Shown: positions 16,128 to 25,163 of the stretch, one piece after another
Numbering within the stretch: position 1 is the first letter of the stretch
How the letters are laid out: each line of letters opens with the position of its first letter
Assembly (NCBI RefSeq): GCF_019243775.1
Contig: NZ_CP069157.1
Coordinates: 1,674,001 to 1,738,000, forward strand
Reading direction: 5' to 3'
DNA: 64,000 nucleotides
Source of the DNA: Morganella morganii
GTDB taxonomy: Bacteria > Pseudomonadota > Gammaproteobacteria > Enterobacterales > Enterobacteriaceae
Made by a program: the position numbers and the translations under genes
The notes under the pieces: model-generated
Told to the model about the DNA's origin: nothing
Database searches by the model: none
Seen by the model: the letters and a program-made list of their open reading frames with translations, nothing else

Positions 16128-17696
16128 TCAGGATAATGCCAGTGTATGGGTAATGGCACAATTTTCAGTAAATGCCTCATCATGACTGACCAGTAATAAT
16201 GCCCCTTTATAACTGCGCAGTACATTTTCCAGTAATAACCGGGAATCGAGATCCAGGTGGTTATCCGGCTCATCCAGCAATAAAATATCCGGCAAAGGTT
16301 CGGATAATGTTAATGCCAGCAATGTGACTTTCAGTTGTTCACCGCCGCTTAACTGTGACAGCGGAATTAACCCCTTATCACCCCGGATCCGCAATGCACC
16401 CAGATGGGTGCGCCAGGTTTGTGCCGGAATGGCCGGATCAAACTCGCACAGTGCTTCTGTGACCGGCAGGGCTTTATTCAGCAGCGCCAGGTGCTGATCC
16501 AGATATCGCAGACGGCCGTGCAGGGAGTACTCCCCGGATTTTGCCGTGAGCAGGCCCGCCAGTACTTTCAGTAATGTGGATTTTCCGCAGCCGTTGCGCC
16601 CGGCAATATGCCAGTGTTCACCACCGGAAATGGTCAGTGACAGAGGCTCTTGTGTGCCGGACGGCAAAATCAGATCACGGGTATTGATCCGCACCCGTTT
16701 TTGCTCTCCGGTATAATTAAAGGCCAGCATCTGCGGGGTGATATGCTGTATTTTCTCATTTACTTCCCGGCGCTGGCTGTCAAGCTGAGTCATAACACGG
16801 TCATGACGGCCGGTTATTTTTGATTGCTGCTTCTCCGCTTTGTTCTTTTTCATATCCAGCAGCAGGGCAGAGGAGGAGCCGGATGAACGGACTTTCTCGC
16901 CCTGACGGCGGCGCTGTGCTTTCTTTTCCAGTGTGCGCTGTAACTCCGTTTTTTCTCTGTTCAGCTGTGACTGTAACTGCTTCTCCTCACTCTGTAATGC
17001 GCTGAGCTGAAAGGCTTTCTGCTCGGCATAATGGGTGTAATTGCCGCCGTACTCTTCCAGAGCAGACGGAGTGAGTTCAAAAATCCGCTGCATGGTGTCG
17101 AGCAAGCGGCGCTCGTGGCTGATCACCAGTGCGCCGGCCGGATGATTCCGCAGTTGCTCACCGAGCCAGCGGCGTCCGGCGGCATCCAGATGGTTTCCGG
17201 GTTCGTCCAGTAACAGGAAGGCACACGGCTGTAAAAAGGCACGGCAGAGTGCCAGCCGGGTTTGCTCACCGCCGCTCAGACTTGTGCAGAGGGTGTCCGC
17301 CGGGAGATGCGCCAGCTGCGCACTTTCCAGCAGGGATTGCTGTTGTCGTGGCATATCCCATTTATCCGCCAGAAAATCATAATCCTCTGCGGTGGCGGTG
17401 CCGTCCTCTGTGCGGCGCAGTGCGGCCAGAATTTCTGCGGTTCCGAGAGCATCCGCCAGTGTGATACCGGAAAGGCGGGTCAGCTGCGGCACATAATAAA
17501 ACGGCACCTGCCAGCTGATCATACCGGAGGCCGGTTGCCGCTGCTGCGCGAGCAGCGACATCAGCACGGATTTACCGCGCCCGTTATGACCTGTCAGCCC
17601 CTGAACCTGACGGGTTAATGTGCCGCTGATGTTGTCAAACAGCGGAATATCGTTAAATGTCACTGATAAGTGAGAAAAATGGCATTGTACGGACAT
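16128..17696 (-). CDS. ABC-F family ATPase
   Basis: The ATG at 17696 (MSVQCHFSHLSV) is chosen because CAGGAG lies about 5 bases upstream; 29 more open codons upstream have no start signal. The 522-residue protein has two ATP-binding cassettes and no membrane segment. Cassette 1 has GHNGRGKS, LSGGEQ and LLLDEPGNHLD; cassette 2 has GRNGCGKS, LSGGEQ and LLLDEPDNHLD. They are joined by a long charged linker (about residues 210-310). ABC-F proteins bind the ribosomal E site and either aid translation or protect against antibiotics. This is not an obvious Uup, EttA, YbiT or YheS orthologue by length, so its specific role is open. Confidence 0.85.
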   Translation of the reverse strand: MSVQCHFSHLSVTFNDIPLFDNISGTLTRQVQGLTGHNGRGKSVLMSLLAQQRQPASGMISWQVPFYYVPQLTRLSGITLADALGTAEILAALRRTEDGTATAEDYDFLADKWDMPRQQQSLLESAQLAHLPADTLCTSLSGGEQTRLALCRAFLQPCAFLLLDEPGNHLDAAGRRWLGEQLRNHPAGALVISHERRLLDTMQRIFELTPSALEEYGGNYTHYAEQKAFQLSALQSEEKQLQSQLNREKTELQRTLEKKAQRRRQGEKVRSSGSSSALLLDMKKNKAEKQQSKITGRHDRVMTQLDSQRREVNEKIQHITPQMLAFNYTGEQKRVRINTRDLILPSGTQEPLSLTISGGEHWHIAGRNGCGKSTLLKVLAGLLTAKSGEYSLHGRLRYLDQHLALLNKALPVTEALCEFDPAIPAQTWRTHLGALRIRGDKGLIPLSQLSGGEQLKVTLLALTLSEPLPDILLLDEPDNHLDLDSRLLLENVLRSYKGALLLVSHDEAFTENCAITHTLALS

Positions 17697-17718
17697 ACAA
17701 AAGCTCCTGAATAAACAG

Positions 17719-17775
17719 GGGCAGGCGGATATGCCGGATAAAAAAGAAAATGATGACGAGGATAGCTGCCTGCCC
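17719..17775 (-). promoter_or_regulatory. Inverted repeat in the leader of the ABC-F gene
   Basis: GGGCAGGC (minus strand, 17775-17768) pairs with GCCTGCCC (17726-17719) around a 41-base, T-rich loop. The distal arm ends about 10 bases before the ribosome binding site. Such a structure could influence expression, but no short leader reading frame starting with ATG was found inside. Confidence 0.4.
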
Positions 17776-18052
17776 GATATCAAAACAGCGCATTAGTAAA
17801 AATGCGGATGATACAGCAATGGGATTCAGGCAATTAAATCATGTCGGCAGACATCCTCAGGGGAAATGAACTGCGGCAATGGTGTCAAATAAATGCCGGA
17901 TTGTAAACCCCCGGTTTCCGGGATTTCCGCAGAGTACGCAGGAATGATTTTTTCCCGGAATGTTACTGTCAATCGCCGGTATTTTCGTTATTCTGTCCGG
18001 CCTTGATATTTTTTTATTTTCCGGCAGCGGAAATTCAGTAACAGGATGGGTT

Positions 18053-18496
18053 ATGAGTTCAGCAGAAACGGTATATCAGGTTGATCAGAAACGCAGAATT
18101 ATCACCTGTGTCATTACATTCTTTGTGGTTATTGTGCTTTATATCGCACTGGCGTATTTATTTCAGACACGGATGCCGGGTGTGGCTGCCGCACTGGGTC
18201 TCACGGTATATGTCTATATCGCGCAGTTCCCGGTGATTAAAGTGTACGGCGATAAACTGACATCCAAAATCGCGGTCGGTAAAGTGGTCGCAATGCCGTT
18301 TGACGGCGGCCATTTCTCCCTGCAGGAAGTGAAGGGGCTGAAGGCGTTAATGGTCTCGTTTTCCACGGACTCTTATATTCTTAGCTATCATCCGGCAAAC
18401 AGCCGCCGTGTCCGTATTGTCGGACCGACACTGAAAAAGGCGCAGTTAAAAGCGATTTTTGACGCCATCCCGGAACAGTCAAAACGCGCGTTATAA
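18053..18496 (+). CDS. Small inner-membrane protein of unknown function
   Basis: The ATG at 18053 (MSSAETVYQVDQ) has AGGATG just upstream; the frame is open for 31 further codons that encode another hydrophobic stretch, so the longer start at 17960 cannot be excluded. The 147-residue protein has two membrane helices, at about residues 18-38 and 46-65, then a soluble C-terminal domain of about 80 residues with LKALMVSFSTDSYILSYHP and a basic end. The layout resembles YcxB-type small membrane proteins with a C-terminal domain, but I do not recognise the family with certainty. It lies alone between the divergent ABC-F gene and sotB. Confidence 0.65.
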   Translation: MSSAETVYQVDQKRRIITCVITFFVVIVLYIALAYLFQTRMPGVAAALGLTVYVYIAQFPVIKVYGDKLTSKIAVGKVVAMPFDGGHFSLQEVKGLKALMVSFSTDSYILSYHPANSRRVRIVGPTLKKAQLKAIFDAIPEQSKRAL

Positions 18497-18561
18497 TACT
18501 GTTGCCTGGCGATGATGCCGGGTATTTGCTTCTGTTCCCGCGTTTCCCGTGAAAACCACAT

Positions 18562-18579
18562 GTGTTACCATGGTCACAC
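18562..18579. promoter_or_regulatory. 18-bp imperfect palindrome upstream of sotB
   Basis: GTGTTACCATGGTCACAC is symmetrical except at one base pair. It lies about 52 bp before the sotB start and 10 bp from a second, perfect palindrome. It looks like a repressor operator. Confidence 0.45.
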
Positions 18580-18589
18580 TTTTCTGCTC

Positions 18590-18613
18590 AAAAGCTGTAT
18601 CGATACAGCTTTT
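18590..18613. promoter_or_regulatory. 24-bp perfect palindrome just before sotB
   Basis: The arms AAAAGCTGTATC (18590-18601) and GATACAGCTTTT (18602-18613) are exact reverse complements without a spacer. It ends 17 bp before the sotB ATG. With no loop it is more like an operator for a dimeric repressor than a terminator, although the T4 at its end leaves attenuation possible. Confidence 0.55.
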
Positions 18614-18630
18614 CTTTACGGGGGACCATA

Positions 18631-19851
18631 ATGACTGAAACCCTGTCACGAAATCAGGCCTGGCTGCGGGTAATGGTACTTGCGGTGGCGGCATTTGTAT
18701 TTAATACCACTGAATTTATTCCGGTTGCACTGCTGAGTGATATCTCGGCGGGTTTTTCGATGCAACCCGCAGAGACCGGACTGATGATCACCATTTATGC
18801 CTGGGTGGTGGCGCTGACGTCGCTGCCGCTGATGCTGCTGACGGCGCGTATTGAGCGGCGCAAATTGCTGCTCTGGTTGTTTACCGTATTTGTGATAAGC
18901 CACATAGTGTCCGGGCTGGCGCAGCGTTTTGATGTGCTGGTGGTCAGCCGGATCGGTGTCGCACTGGCACATGCGGTGTTCTGGTCGATCACCGCATCGC
19001 TGGCTGTCAGGGTGGCTCCGCCCGGTAAAAAATCTCAGGCACTAGGGTTGCTGGCGACCGGTACGGCGCTGGCAACCGTGTTGGGGCTGCCGATTGGCCG
19101 TGTTATCGGGCAGTGGGTCGGCTGGCGGATGACGTTCTTCTGTATCGGCGGTCTGGCGTTGATTACCATGGCGGCAATGGCGCGTTTTCTTCCGCTGCTG
19201 CCGAGTGAGCATTCCGGCTCCCTGAAAAGTATTCCGGTTTTGTTCAGACGACCGGCGTTAGTGGGGATTTTTGTGCTGACCGCGATTGTGGTAACCGGGC
19301 ATTTCACTGCTTATAACTATATTGAGCCGTTTGTGCAGACCGTTGCCGGGAAGTCACAGGATTTCGCCACGCTGTTTCTGCTGATTTTCGGGGCTGCGGG
19401 GATTATCGGCAGTGTGATTTTCAGCCGTTACAACACCCGGCTGCCGCTGCTGTTTCTGCCTGCTGCGATAACACTACTGACGGTATGCCTGATGCTGCTG
19501 ATGACCAGCCGCGTGACCGATACCGCGCTGATTATCCTCGGGGTTGTCTGGGGGATCGGTATGATGTGTACCGCGCTGGGGTTACAGGTCAAAGTGATCG
19601 ATTTGTCACCGGATGCCACCGATCTGGCGATGTCTGTTTATTCGGGCATTTTTAATATCGGTATCGGCGGCGGGGCGCTGCTTGGTAATCAGGTGATTAT
19701 TCATATGGGAATGGAACAGATAGGTTATGCTGGAGCGGTGTTTGCTGTGGCGGGTGTGCTTATCTCACTGTTTGTTTTCAGCCGTTACCGGGCCTTGTTT
19801 ATACAAAGGCCGAAAGCGGAGAGCCGTATTACCTCGCATAATCCGTCATAA
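18631..19851 (+). CDS. sotB: Sugar efflux transporter SotB (MFS)
   Basis: The ATG at 18631 follows a GGGGGA ribosome binding site and gives [20 protein letters not shown], the SotB N-terminus; 23 upstream codons are open but run through the palindromic operator. The 406-residue protein has 12 predicted membrane helices and family blocks [29 protein letters not shown] and [22 protein letters not shown]. SotB (YdeA) of E. coli exports arabinose and IPTG by proton antiport; related DHA1 transporters export drugs. The two palindromes upstream suggest control by a repressor encoded elsewhere. Confidence 0.92.
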   Translation: MTETLSRNQAWLRVMVLAVAAFVFNTTEFIPVALLSDISAGFSMQPAETGLMITIYAWVVALTSLPLMLLTARIERRKLLLWLFTVFVISHIVSGLAQRFDVLVVSRIGVALAHAVFWSITASLAVRVAPPGKKSQALGLLATGTALATVLGLPIGRVIGQWVGWRMTFFCIGGLALITMAAMARFLPLLPSEHSGSLKSIPVLFRRPALVGIFVLTAIVVTGHFTAYNYIEPFVQTVAGKSQDFATLFLLIFGAAGIIGSVIFSRYNTRLPLLFLPAAITLLTVCLMLLMTSRVTDTALIILGVVWGIGMMCTALGLQVKVIDLSPDATDLAMSVYSGIFNIGIGGGALLGNQVIIHMGMEQIGYAGAVFAVAGVLISLFVFSRYRALFIQRPKAESRITSHNPS

Positions 19852-19860
19852 ATTAATCAT

Positions 19861-19892
19861 ATCCCGCACCGTTTCGCTGCGGGATTTTTTTT
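19861..19892 (+). terminator. Terminator of sotB
   Basis: ATCCCGCA (19861-19868) pairs with TGCGGGAT (19878-19885), followed by a T8 run. Confidence 0.88.
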
Positions 19893-19948
19893 CTGATTTC
19901 TTTATAATATCCGCCTTACTGAGTGATAAAGATATGAACGGGTGATTT

Positions 19949-20281
19949 ATGAATGGTTTATTGTGGCTGACGCTGGCCGTGGGCGCAGAAGTGGTGGCGA
20001 CCTCAATGTTACGGGCGGCGGACGGTTTTACCCGGCTGATACCGTCGGTCGTGGTGGTTATCGGTTATTGTGTGTCGTTCTGGGCACTGTCTCAGGTGGT
20101 GCGGATGATGCCGCTGGGGATAGCGTATGCTATCTGGTCCGGAATGGGGATTGTGATTGTCTCTGCCGCCGCTTATTTTATCTATCACCAGAAACTGGAT
20201 TTACCCGCAGTTATCGGGATGGCTCTCATTATTGCGGGTGTATTAGTGATAAATTTATTCTCGAAAAGCAGTGTTCACTGA
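19949..20281 (+). CDS. emrE: Small multidrug resistance transporter EmrE
   Basis: The 110-residue protein has four membrane helices and matches EmrE closely. The essential membrane glutamate is at residue 14 (AVGAEVV), and the signature block IAYAIWSGMGIV contains Trp63. The C-terminus LIIAGVLVINLFSKSSVH also follows EmrE. It works as an antiparallel dimer that exchanges protons for quaternary ammonium compounds and other toxic cations. The relation to SugE/Gdx guanidinium exporters was considered, but the IAYAIWSG block is the EmrE form. It is followed 29 bp later by a lipoprotein gene in the same direction. Confidence 0.92.
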   Translation: MNGLLWLTLAVGAEVVATSMLRAADGFTRLIPSVVVVIGYCVSFWALSQVVRMMPLGIAYAIWSGMGIVIVSAAAYFIYHQKLDLPAVIGMALIIAGVLVINLFSKSSVH

Positions 20282-20310
20282 GCTGCATCCGCAGCTATGA
20301 GGCCATAATC

Positions 20311-20616
20311 ATGATATCAGTTCCATTTCTCCGCCGTCCGGGGCGGGTATTGTGCAGTGTTATTGTTGCGGCAGCGGCTTTTGCTGCGGGTTGCAGCAGT
20401 TCACCGGATACGGTGCAGCAGAAACAGATCCCGCGCTATCAGCAACCGTTAATTGATTTAACCGAAGATGCCCGTGCCAGCTGCAGCTATGCAGGCGGAA
20501 CGCCGTCACTTATCCGCGAGCTGAACGGCGCACAGACACCGGGGTGTCAGTTTGCCAACGGCAAACGCTGCAGTCAGCAGTCACTGCTTTCCGGAAGTTG
20601 CGGATCGGTATTGTGA
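20311..20616 (+). CDS. Small cysteine-rich lipoprotein, DUF333-like
   Basis: Starting at ATG 20311, the 101-residue protein has an alanine-rich signal with lipobox FAAGC (Cys about residue 29). Its C-terminal half has the pattern CSYAGGTPS...GCQFANGKRC, resembling DUF333 haemolysin-like lipoproteins such as YoaF, though the family's usual NPA start and tail are not obvious. The cysteine spacing suggests two or three disulfide bonds. It may be co-transcribed with emrE, from which it is separated by 29 bp, and a hairpin terminator follows. A longer frame from 19942 in the same register overlaps emrE and is not the real start. Confidence 0.7.
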   Translation: MISVPFLRRPGRVLCSVIVAAAAFAAGCSSSPDTVQQKQIPRYQQPLIDLTEDARASCSYAGGTPSLIRELNGAQTPGCQFANGKRCSQQSLLSGSCGSVL

Positions 20617-20628
20617 GAGATGCTCTGA

Positions 20629-20658
20629 ACAGCCGCGTTATGATAACGCGGCTGTTAT
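20629..20658. terminator. Hairpin between lipoprotein gene and dsbB
   Basis: ACAGCCGCGTTA (20629-20640) pairs perfectly with TAACGCGGCTGT (20644-20655). The T content after it is low, but its position between convergent genes supports a terminator. Confidence 0.65.
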
Positions 20659-20671
20659 TGATTGGGTAAGA

Positions 20672-21202
20672 TCAGAACAGGCGACGCGGCTGTTTGCGGT
20701 GAATGAACTGGGATAATAATACCAGCGCACTGATCAGCAGATATACAGCAAAGATACCGATAAGCCACTGCGGCATATCCAGTTTCAGGAATACCCATTG
20801 CTGAACCGCACAGTCACCGGATGCTTCGAACACTGACGGAAGCCAGGTATTGAGCGGCAGCCATTCCGGGAAATTCACAAAGAAATCACAGGTATTGAAC
20901 GGAGACGGGTAGAGCTGGATCATGGTGTGTTCCCATGACAGCTGTAATCCGGCAATCCCGCTGTAAATCCACAGGACAATAGCCAGCCAGCGGATAATGG
21001 CGCTGCGCGGCGCTATCCAGCCCAGGAATCCGGCAAAGGCAATGCCCAGAACGGCAATACGTTCATAAATACACATCACACACGGCTGTAATCCCATTCC
21101 GTGCTGAAAGAACAGGGCGATACCGTCGAGTGCCAGTGCGGAGATCATCAGTAAAAACCATGCACTGCGGCCCCGCGAACACTCATAAAGATAAGTCAGC
21201 AT
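20672..21202 (-). CDS. dsbB: Disulfide bond formation protein DsbB
   Basis: The 176-residue inner-membrane protein has four hydrophobic helices. The first redox pair is in PCVMCIYER (about residues 41-44), and the second periplasmic pair is formed by Cys in FNTCDFF and SGDCAVQQW. DsbB reoxidises DsbA and passes electrons to ubiquinone or menaquinone. It is encoded downstream of nhaB, the arrangement seen in E. coli (nhaB-dsbB), with a terminator between the two. Confidence 0.96.
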   Translation of the reverse strand: MLTYLYECSRGRSAWFLLMISALALDGIALFFQHGMGLQPCVMCIYERIAVLGIAFAGFLGWIAPRSAIIRWLAIVLWIYSGIAGLQLSWEHTMIQLYPSPFNTCDFFVNFPEWLPLNTWLPSVFEASGDCAVQQWVFLKLDMPQWLIGIFAVYLLISALVLLSQFIHRKQPRRLF

Positions 21203-21311
21203 AATTGTATCCGGGTTATCCGATTAATAAGAAACAGATTAACTAACGCAGCGACTGTACGATAAAAAATACAGCAACGCACCCCTTTTCCGCATTTACG
21301 GCGGGCAGAAA

Positions 21312-21344
21312 CAAAAAAACCGGAATAACACTGTTATTCCGGTT
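21312..21344 (-). terminator. Terminator of nhaB
   Basis: On the minus strand AACCGGAATAA... pairs with TTATTCCGGTT and is followed by a T7 run (plus-strand A run at 21313-21319). Confidence 0.85.
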
Positions 21345-21364
21345 AGTACAGTGTAAAAAGGTGG

Positions 21365-22912
21365 TTACGGCAGTGTAATCACACCATTGGCAGCCATCCA
21401 TTCTGAAACCGGCACCAGCCATAATTCAACACCGAAGAAACCGACCAGTGTCATCACGATGGTGTAAGGCAGCGCCATGATCACCATTTTTCCGTAGGAA
21501 AGCCGGATCAGCGGTGCCAGTGCGGACGTCAGCAGGAACAGGAATGCCGCCTGGCCGTTTGGTGTCGCCACTGACGGCAGGTTTGTCCCGGTATTGATAG
21601 CAACGGCCAGATATTCATACTGTGTATAGGATACCAGTCCGGCTTTCATCGCCGTCATTGCCTCATTGATATAGACCGTGCCGACAAAGACGTTATCAGA
21701 GACCGCCGAAAGCAGGCCGTTGAACAGATAGAACAGCGACAACTGCGACGACGGATCCGAACTGAGGACAAACTGGATAAACGGTGTGAATAATTTCTGG
21801 TCAACAATTACCGCAACGACGGAGAAAAACACAGTCAGCAGTGCGGTAAACGGCAGTGCTTCTTCGAAAGCCTCACCGAGAGCATGTTCTTCCGTGATCC
21901 CGCAGAATGCCGTCGCGAGAATAATCACTGATAAACCGATAAGTCCGACTTCGGCGAGATGCAGAGCCAGCGCAGTAATCAGCCAGATACCGATAAGGCC
22001 CTGAACAATCAGCTGCATTTTTTCCTGTTTAGTCCGGCGTGCTGCGGATTTTTGTGCATTATCTTCCAGTACGGCTCTGACCCGCTCCGGCAGTTCCGCA
22101 CCGTAACCGAACAGTTTAAACCGTTCCACCAGGTAGCAGACCAGCAGACCACAGACAAACACCGGAATTGTCACCGGTGCCATGCGCAGGAAGAAATTCA
22201 CGAAATCCCACCCGGCATGTTTGGCAATAATCAGGTTCTGCGGTTCACCGACCATGGTCATCACGCCGCCGAGAGCAGTACCGATACCGGCATGCATCAT
22301 CAGGCTGCGCAGAAAGGCGCGGAACTGGTCCAGTGTCTGGCGCTTTTCGGTGCTGTCGATAAATTCATCATCACTGAGCGTCACCGTTTCTTTTCCGGAA
22401 GAGGCATACTGATGATAAATCGCATAAAACCCGACAGACACACTGATCACCACGGCGATCACCGTCAGTGCATCCAGAAACGCGGATAAAAAGGCACTTG
22501 CCAGACAGAAAGCAAGAGAAAGCGCGCGTTTGGAACGGATAGACAGGAGCAGTTTGGTAAACAGAAACAGCAGCAGCTGCTTCATAAAGTAAATACCGGC
22601 AACCATAAAGATCAGCAGCAGGATAACCTCAAGGTTATTCACAATCTCATGGCTGATTTGCGCCGGCGATGTCATGCCGATCAGTACCGCCTCAATCGCC
22701 AGCAGGCCGCCGGGTTGCAGCGGATAGCATTTCAGCGCCATCGCAAGGGTGAAAATAAACTCAATGACCAGCAGCCAGCCGGCTGTAAAAGGGTCAATAA
22801 AGAAGTAAACAACCGGATTTATAATTAAAAAAAGAATAATAGCAAGCTTATACCAGTCAGGGGAGTGACCCATGAAGTTCTTCAGGAAGGCCTGCCGCAT
22901 TGATATTTCCAT
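21365..22912 (-). CDS. nhaB: Sodium/proton antiporter NhaB
   Basis: The 515-residue protein is strongly hydrophobic with about 12 membrane segments and begins [20 protein letters not shown], matching E. coli NhaB from its first residue (MEIS). Conserved parts include [27 protein letters not shown] and [21 protein letters not shown]. NhaB exchanges sodium for protons across the inner membrane and helps with salt and alkali tolerance. It is divergent from fadR, with 236 bp between the two start codons, the same arrangement as in E. coli. Confidence 0.96.
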   Translation of the reverse strand: MEISMRQAFLKNFMGHSPDWYKLAIILFLIINPVVYFFIDPFTAGWLLVIEFIFTLAMALKCYPLQPGGLLAIEAVLIGMTSPAQISHEIVNNLEVILLLIFMVAGIYFMKQLLLFLFTKLLLSIRSKRALSLAFCLASAFLSAFLDALTVIAVVISVSVGFYAIYHQYASSGKETVTLSDDEFIDSTEKRQTLDQFRAFLRSLMMHAGIGTALGGVMTMVGEPQNLIIAKHAGWDFVNFFLRMAPVTIPVFVCGLLVCYLVERFKLFGYGAELPERVRAVLEDNAQKSAARRTKQEKMQLIVQGLIGIWLITALALHLAEVGLIGLSVIILATAFCGITEEHALGEAFEEALPFTALLTVFFSVVAVIVDQKLFTPFIQFVLSSDPSSQLSLFYLFNGLLSAVSDNVFVGTVYINEAMTAMKAGLVSYTQYEYLAVAINTGTNLPSVATPNGQAAFLFLLTSALAPLIRLSYGKMVIMALPYTIVMTLVGFFGVELWLVPVSEWMAANGVITLP

Positions 22913-23148
22913 TGTTGCTGTGTGTCCTCCGCAGGGGGTGAAAAGATGATCCGCGTATAACTACAGTGCTTTATACTACGCCGGTATTCTGAATTTATTA
23001 AGAATTTAAATCAACTGATGGTCACAGGTTGTACCATTGTGATTTATGACCGGATTCACTCTTTCGCAAGCTGATTGCTATATCGCAGCGTCACATTCTG
23101 TTATCATCCGGATAATTGGAAGGTTAATTGTTTTGGACGAAGTCACCT

Positions 23149-23862
23149 ATGGTAATCAAGGCGCAGAGCCCTGCGGGGTTTGCAGAAGAGTATATTATTG
23201 AAAGTATCTGGAATAACCGCTTTCCGCCGGGATCCATTTTACCCGCAGAGCGTGAGTTATCTGAACTGATTGGTGTGACCCGGACAACCCTGCGTGAAGT
23301 GTTACAACGCCTTGCCAGAGATGGCTGGCTGACGATTCAGCACGGTAAACCGACAAAAATTAATAATTTCTGGGAAACATCCGGACTGAACATCCTGGAA
23401 ACCATTGCCCGTCTCGATCACGAAAGCGCGCCGAAACTGATTGAGAACCTGCTGGCAGCCAGGACCAATATTGCCTCTATTTTTATCCGTACTGCGTTTC
23501 GCAATAATCCGGAAAAATCACTGGAAATTCTCAGTCAGGAAAATGAACCGGATGATAATTCCGATGCGTTCAGCCAGTATGATTATGACGTGTTCCGCGG
23601 CCTGGCATTTGCCTCTGGTAACCCGATTTACGGTCTGATCCTCAACGGTCTGAAAGGGTTGTACACCCGTGTCGGCCGCTTCTATTTCGCAAGCCCGGAA
23701 GCCCGTAAACTGGCGCGGAATTTTTATCAGCAGCTGACCGGCCTGTGCCGCGAAAAAGCCTATGATAAAGTGCTGGATTGTGTCCGCAGCTACGGCAAAG
23801 AGAGCGGTACTATCTGGCAGACCATGCAGAGCGGCATTGCACAGGATCTGAATCCGCAGTAA
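23149..23862 (+). CDS. fadR: Fatty acid metabolism regulator FadR (GntR family)
   Basis: The ATG at 23149 gives [20 protein letters not shown], the exact FadR N-terminus; seven upstream codons are open but unneeded. The 237-residue protein has a winged helix-turn-helix in about residues 9-70 ([20 protein letters not shown]) and the all-helical acyl-CoA binding domain in the rest, with [19 protein letters not shown] conserved. FadR activates unsaturated fatty acid synthesis (fabA, fabB) and represses beta-oxidation; long-chain acyl-CoA releases it from DNA. Confidence 0.96.
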   Translation: MVIKAQSPAGFAEEYIIESIWNNRFPPGSILPAERELSELIGVTRTTLREVLQRLARDGWLTIQHGKPTKINNFWETSGLNILETIARLDHESAPKLIENLLAARTNIASIFIRTAFRNNPEKSLEILSQENEPDDNSDAFSQYDYDVFRGLAFASGNPIYGLILNGLKGLYTRVGRFYFASPEARKLARNFYQQLTGLCREKAYDKVLDCVRSYGKESGTIWQTMQSGIAQDLNPQ

Positions 23863-23880
23863 CACAGACGGTATATGATG

Positions 23881-23906
23881 AAAAACCGGCGCTGAGCCGG
23901 TTTTTT
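23881..23906. terminator. Bidirectional terminator between fadR and hydrolase
   Basis: AAAAACCGGC-GCTGA-GCCGGTTTTTT forms a stem with A-run and T-run on its two sides, between convergent genes. Confidence 0.85.
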
Positions 23907-23907
23907 G

Positions 23908-24768
23908 TTATGCGCGGGCCAGTGCCTGTAATATCGCCTGTGACTGTGTCCAGAGCAGGGAGCCACCTTCTTCCGCAAACAGATGATGCTCCGCGCGGGG
24001 AAAGCGTCCCGCCAGGATTTTGCCGCCATCCGGGGAGTGCACGGTACTGGTGTCCTTTTCCCCGTACCACAGTGACACCGGACAGGTAATTTGCTCCGGT
24101 GTAAATCCCCATTCCTGCATGGCAATCAGCAGATCCTGTGTATAGCCTTCATTTCCCTGAGAAAATGCCTCTGTCATACACTGCCGGTAAGCGGGTAAAA
24201 AATCTGCCGCCTGATAAACTGCCAGGTCTGTTTCCCCGCTGTAGTTCAGAATGAAACTCATCAGCCAGTCTGCGGTGATATTTTCCCGTACCCATGAGGT
24301 AAACCCGTCAGGCTGAGTCCGTGCGTTCTTCTGCATATCAATGATATCAGCAGATAACAGCGCCCGGGTTGGCGGGTAATCGAACTGATCCTGCCCGGAA
24401 ATCAGTGCCAGCGCGGAAACTTGCGCATAATAGGCCAGTGCCATGGCATAAACCGCACCCTGAGAGAATCCGGCTGCTCTGAACCGGGTGTAACCCAGCG
24501 ACTGCATCAGAAAAGTGACATCAGCGGCAAAGGATTCCGGTGATTTTCCGGCATCGGGAGAAGAATTACCGAGCCCGGGGCGATCCGGTGTGATCAGCCG
24601 GATATTATTGTCTGCCAGGTAAGGAATACCGAAGCCGGCAGAGCCACTCATGCCTGCACCAGTACAGAACACAACCGGAATACCGGTCTCAGGGCCGGAG
24701 TCATACCAACTGAAGCGGCGGCCGTCGGGTAAGAGGGTGATGTTTTTACGTTGGTTTTTAATATTCAT
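23908..24768 (-). CDS. Alpha/beta hydrolase
   Basis: The 286-residue protein has the alpha/beta hydrolase fold landmarks: oxyanion region VVFCTGAGMSG, the block RLITPDRPGLGNS, the nucleophile elbow AAGFSQGAVYA (Ser about residue 102), an acid in WYGEKDTSTV and a His near AEHHLF. It has no signal peptide, so it is probably cytoplasmic. The family covers esterases, C-C hydrolases and haloperoxidases; nothing narrows the substrate here. It is a single gene with a terminator shared with fadR, and nothing suggests co-regulation beyond that. Confidence 0.8.
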   Translation of the reverse strand: MNIKNQRKNITLLPDGRRFSWYDSGPETGIPVVFCTGAGMSGSAGFGIPYLADNNIRLITPDRPGLGNSSPDAGKSPESFAADVTFLMQSLGYTRFRAAGFSQGAVYAMALAYYAQVSALALISGQDQFDYPPTRALLSADIIDMQKNARTQPDGFTSWVRENITADWLMSFILNYSGETDLAVYQAADFLPAYRQCMTEAFSQGNEGYTQDLLIAMQEWGFTPEQITCPVSLWYGEKDTSTVHSPDGGKILAGRFPRAEHHLFAEEGGSLLWTQSQAILQALARA

Positions 24769-25163
24769 CGTTATTACCGGAAAATATGCCGGAAGGCATA
24801 AAAAAGAAGAGGGGTTTTCTGATAAATAACCGGCGTAACGTAAATATACGGATTATTTATTCAGTCTGGTGTCATCGGCAACAAAGACGGGTGTCCGGTT
24901 GCGTTTCGCGATGAGTTCGCAGCGGTGCCTGCGACAGATAGACTGCATACTATTTAACAAATGCTTATATTACAAGATAATAAAACCATTTTCGGATAAA
25001 AGGATAATTTAATTAATTATATCAGTGATTAAAAAAAACACTGTTTTGTGACAGGCAGCAAAGAAACAGACTTAATATGACGTGAGGGGATTCCGCTATG
25101 TTGGCAAAATGTTTCTGAAATATTATGCTGATGCTAATGTGAAATAAATAACAAGGCGGCAAC
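24769..25163. promoter_or_regulatory. Intergenic region upstream of dadA
   Basis: No gene is seen. The part from 24950 to 25050 is AT-rich, which would suit Lrp binding; E. coli dadAX is controlled by Lrp and CRP. A half-site TTTGTGA lies near 25045, but no complete CRP palindrome was found. Confidence 0.35.

Noticed and set aside
19942-20310. Plus-strand frame continuous with the small lipoprotein but starting inside emrE
   Set aside because: It overlaps emrE in another frame; the lipoprotein signal begins at 20311, so the earlier part is a shadow.
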